This document shows positions 28,999 through 37,170 of a DNA stretch of 37,170 nt, in pieces (within the stretch, counting starts at the first letter, position 1; each line of letters begins with the position of its first letter). The notes below the pieces were generated by a model, which did no database searches, was not told the DNA's origin, and saw only the letters and a program-made list of their open reading frames with translations. The position numbers were made by a program, and so were the translations under genes. Source of the stretch: Eubacteriales Family XIII. Incertae Sedis bacterium (GTDB lineage Bacteria; Bacillota; Clostridia; Peptostreptococcales; Anaerovoracaceae). The stretch lies in assembly GCA_031264295.1 (NCBI GenBank), contig JAISED010000001.1:1-37170 (forward strand). The letters run 5' to 3'.

Positions 28999-29605
28999 TA
29001 ATGCTACGATGATCCATAGAACTGTCAGCCAAATGGTTGAGAGACTTACAGAAGCGGGAAAGGGGAAAAGGGCAGGAATGTTGACGCCGTGGGCAACGGC
29101 TATGCTTGCAAAGCTTCGACGCGCGGCAGGAACATCACCATGTGAAAGTGCGGATGTATGGGAGGTAACCATCGGCGCGCTTTCGGAGGAATTGACAAAG
29201 TGGGAACGTGGAAAGGCAGAGTTTGCTGTTCACACTGCGCTCACACTGTTTGGAGTACATCAGCAGGGCAGCCATGAGAGTATTAGCAAAAATGGTGTAG
29301 GGTTCGGGAAAGCAGTTAAAAGTATTGTCTTACCGGATTTAACAAATGAGCCGGGCGTTCGCCGACGTTTTAACGCGCTGGTGACGACTTTGGAATTCAA
29401 AGAATTGGCGAACCATGCGAGAGGTCTGGTACAATTAATGCGTACGCGAGGCTTGGGATTCGATTATCCCAAATTTGCAGTTGAACTATATCGTTATCAG
29501 CTTAGCTCGGAGCAGCGCGATTATGTGCGCATGAGTTGGGGACGTGATTTTTACGCACCTAATAAAGACGGGCAAAACGAAAATTTAAAGGAGGATAAAA
29601 AATAA
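28991..29605 (+). CDS. cse2: Cse2 (CasB), small subunit of Cascade
   Basis: A 204-residue helical protein that forms the dimer along the Cascade belly and holds the displaced DNA strand. ATG 28991 follows AAGGAGG and overlaps the cas8e stop by eight bases. Segments TPWATAMLAKLRRAAG, AVHTALTLFGVHQQG and RRFNALVTTLEFKELANHARGLVQLMR are typical of CasB. The end overlaps the cas7e start in TAATG. Confidence 0.9.
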   Translation: MSDNATMIHRTVSQMVERLTEAGKGKRAGMLTPWATAMLAKLRRAAGTSPCESADVWEVTIGALSEELTKWERGKAEFAVHTALTLFGVHQQGSHESISKNGVGFGKAVKSIVLPDLTNEPGVRRRFNALVTTLEFKELANHARGLVQLMRTRGLGFDYPKFAVELYRYQLSSEQRDYVRMSWGRDFYAPNKDGQNENLKEDKK

Positions 29606-30717
29606 TGAATAATCTTTATATTGATATGCATGTAATCCAAGCGCTTCCGCCAAGCTGTCTCAACCGCGATGATACCGGCAGCCCTAAAAGTGCAATGTAT
29701 GGCGGCGTTCGCCGTGCGAGAGTGTCCAGCCAGTCATGGAAGCATGCAATGAGGCTGATGTTTAAGGAACATTTCGACCAGAGTGATTTAGGGATACGCA
29801 CAAAAAGACTTGTCGAATATGTGGCAGAAGAGATTAAACTTCTTGACTCAAGCAAGTCGGACGAGCAGGTTACTGAGCTTGCGGAGAGAATAATCAATGC
29901 GGCAAATGTGAGCACGGCGGACGGTAAAGCAAAGGCGCTTTTCTTTATCGGCGCGCAACAGGCGAAAAATTTAGCAAAGTTAGTAGTGAATACGGATTTT
30001 GGCGAAATGGATGCGCTTGAAGAAAATGAGAAAAAGAGAAAAGAAAAAACACTTAAAGATAATGCGCACGCAATACTGGTCAAGGATAACGCAGTCGATG
30101 TCGCTTTGTTCGGACGAATGGTTGCCGATGACCCGTCTTTGAATTCTGACGCTTCGGCTCAGGTTGCTCACGCGATTTCGACGCATAGGGCAGATACCGA
30201 ATTTGATTATTTCACAGCAGCTGATGATCGCGCTCCGGAGGATAATGCAGGAGCAGGGATGATCGGAACGATTGAGTTTAATTCTTCAACACTGTATCGC
30301 TATGCGACAGTTGCCGCTCACGAACTGTACGGACAGTTAAAGGAAAACGCAGATGCAACAGTCAAAGCGATTGTAGAATTTGTCAGAGCCTTTGCGAAGT
30401 CAATGCCAGACGGCAAAATGAATACGTTCGCAAATCGCACTCCAACTGCAGCAGTTTACATCGCGATACGTGATGATCATCCCGTAAACCTTGTTGGGGC
30501 ATTTGAAGAGCCGATAAAGTCCGAGAACGGATATACGGCCGCTTCGATTAAACGCCTTGGCGAATATGCTCAGAATGTTTATAAAAGTTTCGCCCTAAAG
30601 CCGGAGCATGGATATGTTACCGCATTGTACGACGGACTTGATGAAATTGGAACGCGATGCGACTGGGATGTGCTGTTAGAAAATATTGCAACAGATGTTA
30701 GGGGAGCATTGCAATGA
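29605..30717 (+). CDS. cas7e: Cas7e (Cse4/CasC), Cascade backbone
   Basis: A 370-residue backbone subunit, six copies of which bind the crRNA spacer. AAAGGAGG lies 10 bases ahead. The start YIDMHVIQALPPSCLNRDDTGSPKSAMYGGVRRARVSSQSWKHAMR is diagnostic for the family. Further on, DVALFGRMVADDPSLNSDASAQVAHAISTH and PDGKMNTFANRT are present. Each Cas7 thumb displaces one base in six of the crRNA, which matters for the mismatch pattern of the resident guide. Confidence 0.95.
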   Translation: MNNLYIDMHVIQALPPSCLNRDDTGSPKSAMYGGVRRARVSSQSWKHAMRLMFKEHFDQSDLGIRTKRLVEYVAEEIKLLDSSKSDEQVTELAERIINAANVSTADGKAKALFFIGAQQAKNLAKLVVNTDFGEMDALEENEKKRKEKTLKDNAHAILVKDNAVDVALFGRMVADDPSLNSDASAQVAHAISTHRADTEFDYFTAADDRAPEDNAGAGMIGTIEFNSSTLYRYATVAAHELYGQLKENADATVKAIVEFVRAFAKSMPDGKMNTFANRTPTAAVYIAIRDDHPVNLVGAFEEPIKSENGYTAASIKRLGEYAQNVYKSFALKPEHGYVTALYDGLDEIGTRCDWDVLLENIATDVRGALQ

Positions 30718-31405
30718 ATACCTTGCTTATACGGCTTGCCGCGCCGCTCCAGTCATGGGGCGCAGATAGCAAGTTTACAAGACGCTCAAGCAGGCGTGAG
30801 CCGACAAAATCCGGCGTAGTAGGTTTATGCGCCTGCGCATTAGGGATTCGCCGTGATGATGATAGTGCGATTGCTCGGATTGCGGCGTTGGAATTCGGAG
30901 TGCGCATTGATCAGCTCGGAACATTGCTGCGGGATTATCATGTGGCTCACAAGAGCGAGTTTTGGGAAACGGGCAAAACAGACCCCTTCGTATCAGAACG
31001 CTATTATTTGTCGGATGCGGTGTTTCTGGTTGGACTCAGCGGAGAACCCAGATTGCTTGAAACGATTGACTCCGCGCTGAAGGCGCCTAAGCTTCCGGTG
31101 TATCTTGGCAGACGTTCTTGCCCGCCCAGCGGTAGATTATCTCTTGGATTACGTGAGATGAGCCTCATAGACGCGCTGCGCAGTGAAGATTGGTTAGCTA
31201 GCGACTGGTATAAACGCCGCCATAAAGCGACTCTGCTTGAAATCATCTGCGATGCCGAAACGGGGGCTGTCATCCAAGATTTGCCGCTCTCATTTAATCA
31301 AGAGTGTAGGCGTTATGGATTGCGTGCTACGAGACGTGAGACCTTTGACATCCTATCCGCCAACACATCGCACGATCCTTTTATTGAACTTGGAGGTGGT
31401 GCATA

Positions 31406-31406
<1 letters not shown>
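30714..31406 (+). CDS. cas5e: Cas5e (CasD), crRNA 5'-handle binding subunit
   Basis: A 230-residue RAMP that caps the crRNA 5' handle in Cascade. It overlaps cas7e by the ATGA motif. N-terminal LLIRLAAPLQSWGADSKFTRRSSRREPTKSGVVGL is the family signature, and the later YLGRRSCPPSGRLSLG block is typical. Full length. It stays in the same frame order as in standard I-E operons. Confidence 0.93.
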
Positions 31407-33079
<1,673 letters not shown>

Positions 33080-33080
<1 letters not shown>

Positions 33081-33973
33081 TGATTGTCATTTCGCTCACA
33101 AATTGCCCTCTGTCATTACGCGGAGATTTGACTAAGTGGCTTTTGGAAATTGATACAGGAGTTTTTGTAGGGCAGGTTAGTGCTCGTGTCAGGGAAGAAT
33201 TGTGGAAACGGATACAAAAATCCGCCCCAAACGGCAGGGCGACTATGGTGTTTAATTCGAACACTGAGCAGGGCTTGGATTTCAAAGTCCATAACAGCAA
33301 TTGGCTGCCGATTGACTTTGATGGATTGAAGCTAATTATGCGTCCGATTTCGCCCGATTTGAAAGCGTCAAAATTGGGTTACAGTAAGGCAAGTCGCTTT
33401 CTTATGGCACGAAAAGCCGCAAATAAACGACGCATGGCGAAAACGGAGCAGTTGAGTCATGGTAATCACGCGTATGTAGTCATTGACATTGAAACCACAG
33501 GACTGAATCCGGAAAAAGACGCGATAATAATGTTGAGCGCCTTAAAAGTAGTCCCCGGTCAGGAAGATGATGTCTTTGAAGCTTTTATATCTACCCATCT
33601 TCCAATTTCTTCACAAATCACGAAATTAACGGGAATATCTCAGGAGACACTTGCAGCAAGGGGAAAGGAACTCGAAAGTGTCATGAGTGAGTTCAATGAG
33701 TTTGTTGCTGATTATAAGCTTGTTGCTCACAATATAAAGTTCGACTTGGCGTTTCTCAATGCAGCTCGTAAAAAGATGGATATGGAGGCATTCTCAAATG
33801 AGTTAGTCGATACACTGACACTTGCTAAAATTAAATTGCATAGTTTAAAAAATCACAAACTTGCGACAGTTGCTGAATACTTCGGAATAAGCTCTGCAGA
33901 CGCGCACAACGCATCGTCGGATTGTGAGGTAACAAAAAATGTATACGAGAGTCTCATCAAAGAAAGTGAATAA
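33080..33973 (+). CDS. cas2: Cas2e fused to a DnaQ-like DEDDh exonuclease
   Basis: A 297-residue fusion. Residues 1-95 are Cas2e (MIVISLTNCPLSLRGDLTKW; GVFVGQVSARVREELW; ATMVFNSNTEQGLDF). After a basic linker (100-122) comes a DEDDh 3'-5' exonuclease with D136 and E138 in VIDIETTG, D222 in HNIKFDLAF, and H276 and D281 in HNASSDCE. All five catalytic residues are present. Such fusions are known in some I-E systems, where the exonuclease trims prespacers before integration. Starts in TGATG with cas1 and ends 51 bases before the first repeat. Confidence 0.93.
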
Positions 33974-34024
33974 AAATCCCGAGTTCACTGCCGCTGATTG
34001 GCGGAATTTGTTGCTTTATTATGT
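33974..34024 (+). promoter_or_regulatory. short CRISPR leader with -10 box next to repeat 1
   Basis: Only 51 bases separate the cas2 stop from the first repeat. TATTAT at 34017-34022 can act as a -10; CTGATT 17 bases upstream is a weak -35. AATTTGTTGC here resembles AATTGTTGC just ahead of the degenerate unit (27228-27236). The rest of the leader may overlap the cas2 3' end. Confidence 0.45.
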
Positions 34025-37000
34025 CTGTTCCCCGCATGCGCGGGGGTGATCCTCCTCGTTGTGCCCCACTCGCTTGGTTGCTCACCTGTTCCCCGCATGC
34101 GCGGGGGTGATCCCGCTTGGGTCTCCGGCAACGCTGCGGTCTGCGGCTGTTCCCCGCATGCGCGGGGGTGATCCTATATTTAGCTCGTGTTATGGCTACA
34201 TAAAATACTGTTCCCCGCATGCGCGGGGGTGATCCCATTTTCGAGGTCTGGCGTGTCAGCCTCGATGACTGTTCCCCGCATGCGCGGGGGTGATCCCCTG
34301 GGATGATATCAAATCCCAAATCGGCGCCTCTGTTCCCCGCATGCGCGGGGGTGATCCCGAGCAAAAGCATTTGCTCGCCTGTCGAAAGGGCTGTTCCCCG
34401 CATGCGCGGGGGTGATCCTCAACCCTTCCGTCATCCGCGATCCTTTCAAGACTGTTCCCCGCATGCGCGGGGGTGATCCCGCGCGCATGGCTCATATTCT
34501 TCCGGTGTCATTCTGTTCCCCGCATGCGCGGGGGTGATCCCTATTGGGTTGATCCATATTTTATGGTGGTGGGCTGTTCCCCGCATGCGCGGGGGTGATC
34601 CCTGCAAGAGGCAAGGATTTGCTGAAGATAGAGCCTGTTCCCCGCATGCGCGGGGGTGATCCCAGGCATGGAATGCCGATCCGGAAGAATGGGTTGCTGT
34701 TCCCCGCATGCGCGGGGGTGATCCCGCTATACCGGATACGAGCTTTGGAAGATACGCCTGTTCCCCGCATGCGCGGGGGTGATCCCTGCAACGCTCATGC
34801 GCTGGGTCTGCGCGTGTCCTGTTCCCCGCATGCGCGGGGGTGATCCCGGTCAGGATCAGCCAGATAGAGACCAGGTTCCCTGTTCCCCGCATGCGCGGGG
34901 GTGATCCCTCCTTGACGTCGCCATACCAGGACACGAGCTGCTGTTCCCCGCATGCGCGGGGGTGATCCCACTGCGCGATATGGCTGACATGCGGCTTGAC
35001 CCTGTTCCCCGCATGCGCGGGGGTGATCCCCAGCATATAGTTGCCGACTATGAGATCACCGACTGTTCCCCGCATGCGCGGGGGTGATCCTAAGTCCATC
35101 GTCAACGTATCCAGAAGTGCGATCTGTTCCCCGCATGCGCGGGGGTGATCCCTTCTCTGACAGCCTCAAAACCTTCGAGGGACACTGTTCCCCGCATGCG
35201 CGGGGGTGATCCCCGCCTTGGTCTTTAAGCTTAACGGCCGGCCGCCTGTTCCCCGCATGCGCGGGGGTGATCCCGAGGCGCTACGCCTCGGGACGTACAA
35301 GATGGACTGTTCCCCGCATGCGCGGGGGTGATCCCATATGCCTGAGAAGGCATGATATGCGATATGACTGTTCCCCGCATGCGCGGGGGTGATCCCACTA
35401 CACACGCAATTTTTTCGGGATTTTACAACTGTTCCCCGCATGCGCGGGGGTGATCCCTATCCTGTGTGGTTTTTTCTGCGACATCCGCACTGTTCCCCGC
35501 ATGCGCGGGGGTGATCCCCTAACGCATAATAAAATGCATAAATATACTCTCTGTTCCCCGCATGCGCGGGGGTGATCCCTGTGGCGGCGAGAGGGATCAC
35601 CCTGCGACTTTCTGTTCCCCGCATGCGCGGGGGTGATCCCGGCTCACCGGCCGCCAGATCAACGCATACCGCCTGTTCCCCGCATGCGCGGGGGTGATCC
35701 CCGATCCCGGAGCGCCCGCGATTGGAGTAAGGGCTGTTCCCCGCATGCGCGGGGGTGATCCCTCCCGGAGTCGCCCATGGAATCTGACCAGTACCTGTTC
35801 CCCGCATGCGCGGGGGTGATCCCCCCACATATGACGGAGTAGAAATTGGCATGGACTGTTCCCCGCATGCGCGGGGGTGATCCCTGTTCAATCTTAGCCT
35901 GAACCTTAGCTATCTCCTGTTCCCCGCATGCGCGGGGGTGATCCCGTCACAGAAGCCCTTGAACCAAAGGTGAGGGACTGTTCCCCGCATGCGCGGGGGT
36001 GATCCCAAGGCGAAAGGTATTCGGAAGTACACATACCTCTGTTCCCCGCATGCGCGGGGGTGATCCCGGCTTTCCGATAAAATAAAACCAAATATGGACC
36101 TGTTCCCCGCATGCGCGGGGGTGATCCTAATCGGGTAAGCGTGTCCTGGAGAACTGGTTTCTGTTCCCCGCATGCGCGGGGGTGATCCTAATGCAATATA
36201 TTTACATGTAGAGTTTGTGAACTGTTCCCCGCATGCGCGGGGGTGATCCCTGGAGAGCCTCTTTCTTGAGATCAACGATCTTCTGTTCCCCGCATGCGCG
36301 GGGGTGATCCCACATGCGATGGAGCCGCCATCAAAACGATATACTGTTCCCCGCATGCGCGGGGGTGATCCCTAATAGCGTGTGTTTTTTAGGACTCACG
36401 CCCACTGTTCCCCGCATGCGCGGGGGTGATCCCAAAAGAAGCATGCGCATAATCGATCAGAAGGACTGTTCCCCGCATGCGCGGGGGTGATCCCTATTTG
36501 AGGCAGGTGATGTCATGATAGAGCAGCTGTTCCCCGCATGCGCGGGGGTGATCCATGGCGGGGATACCGCGCACAATGGCGGAGCTAACTGTTCCCCGCA
36601 TGCGCGGGGGTGATCCCACGCGGGGGCATATAGAGGCTTGGGATTTCATCTGTTCCCCGCATGCGCGGGGGTGATCCCTGCTTCACTGTGCCGCTTAACG
36701 CGCTTGACGCCTGTTCCCCGCATGCGCGGGGGTGATCCCTACCTCGTATCCATCCTGCTCGAGTCGCGTTACTGTTCCCCGCATGCGCGGGGGTGATCCC
36801 GGGCAGACTGCCGTAGTCTTTAAGCTTAATGGCTGTTCCCCGCATGCGCGGGGGTGATCCCGGCAAGTTATACAGTACATCGGGAGGGGGGATCTGTTCC
36901 CCGCATGCGCGGGGGTGATCCCCAAGCCATGCGCCGCCGCGCCAAGCTCGCAGCGCTGTTCCCCGCATGCGCGGGGGTGATCCCAGTATAGCAGATCTTG

Positions 37001-37045
37001 CGCAAAAGTGCACCTACTGTTCCCCGCATGCGCGGGGGTGATCCC
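34025..37045 (+). CRISPR. type I-E CRISPR array: 50 repeats, 49 spacers
   Basis: The repeat is 28 constant bases, CTGTTCCCCGCATGC then GCGGGGGTGATCC, plus one variable base. The repeat pitch is 61 bases throughout, except 62 after the repeats starting at 34635, 36527 and 36894, giving spacers of 32 and occasionally 33. The stem CCCCGC/GCGGGG with loop ATGC is the Cas6e site, and GTGATCC(C) is the 5' handle, so the array is read rightward, with the cas2 side as leader end. The 28-base core is unchanged in every copy that I read, including the last at 37017. The 29th base is C in 43, T in 6 (repeats 1, 3, 7, 18, 35, 36) and A in one (repeat 42). Long open frames on the minus strand here are artefacts. 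Confidence 0.98.
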
Positions 37046-37170
37046 GGGTTTAGTTACTGTTCAGACCCCCGCCGGAGCTTGTCACTGCAGCTCCCGGCGA
37101 TGGATCCATCACAAACTTGTCACACTATTACGCTAGCGGCTCTGCCTGAGCTACGTAGTTTTTATGCCAT
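37046..37170. other. trailer of the CRISPR array, no gene seen
   Basis: After the last repeat, CGCCGGAGCT and AGCTCCCGGCG (37070-37099) can pair with one bulged base. CCGGAGCTTG is close to the end of the dispersed element at 26963-27044, and TTACTGTTCAG at 37055 resembles the end of a mobile element. It could be an array terminator or an element border; nothing decisive is visible. Confidence 0.35.

Noticed and set aside
33957-37013. Many open frames on the minus strand across the array with repeated ITPAHAGN, DHPRACGEQ and GSPPRMRG segments
   Set aside because: They are translations of the CRISPR repeat in three frames; none has a ribosome site and they change with spacer content.

Overview
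The window looks like a chromosomal stretch of an anaerobic Firmicute, probably a clostridial lineage. Signs are strong AGGAGG-type ribosome binding sites, TTGACA/TATAAT-like promoters, an oxygen-sensitive ThiH-type thiamine pathway, a K+-dependent-type membrane pyrophosphatase and a large S-layer-homology surface protein. No tRNA or rRNA gene was recognised. The assignment rests on gene style only, not on a database search.

Layout. (1) 1-5005: the 3' part of a type III CRISPR-Cas effector operon: a broken upstream gene with an in-frame stop, a Cas10 without HD nuclease domain, and Csm3-, Csm4- and Csm5-like RAMP proteins. No Csm2, Cas6, Csm6 or adaptation gene is visible with it. (2) 5178-8325: an AAA+ ATPase fused to a PD-(D/E)XK-like region, a lipoprotein, an isoprenylcysteine-methyltransferase-like membrane protein, and the amputated start of a QueG-like gene. 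(3) 8354-14051: a 1414-residue secreted SLH/DUF4430 protein, a 29-bp minisatellite, and a YdcF/DUF218 membrane protein. (4) 14234-16810: an accessory patch with an AAA_14/DUF4143 ATPase, a RelB/DinJ antitoxin next to a YafQ toxin killed by a stop codon, a 5'-truncated JAMM/MPN gene and an IS66 remnant. (5) 17220-20132: thiS-thiG-thiH-thiE. (6) 20358-23962: tRNA CCA-adding enzyme and hppA on the minus strand. (7) 24269-37045: a complete type I-E CRISPR-Cas locus: cas3, cas8e, cse2, cas7e, cas5e, cas6e, cas1, a cas2-DEDDh exonuclease fusion, and an array of 50 repeats and 49 spacers.

The most interesting signal lies between cas3 and cas8e. A second, tiny, degenerate CRISPR unit sits in the 5' leader of the Cascade operon (27239-27333). 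It keeps what a guide RNA needs: a 5' handle GTGATCCA, a guide of exactly 32 nt, and a perfect 6-bp Cas6e-type hairpin. Parts that are dispensable for one guide have drifted. The first 20 guide positions match 17 of 20 bases of the DNA beginning at the predicted +1 of the same operon (27120). Mismatches fall at positions 6, 12 and 17; 6 and 12 are flipped-out, unpaired positions in type I-E Cascade. The distal 12 positions barely match. The expected outcome is Cascade binding without destruction, meaning that Cascade loaded with its own resident guide represses its own operon, or guards a small element at that start site. A 14-codon near-leaderless reading frame begins under the guide target, so a CreTA-like toxin/guide arrangement is also possible.

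A dispersed ~82-bp inverted-repeat element also recurs at operon borders (thiS leader, twice after thiE, and between cas3 and the Cascade promoter). The two CRISPR systems may be linked: the type III module has no visible Cas6 or array here, so it may depend on type I-E crRNAs or on genes outside the window.
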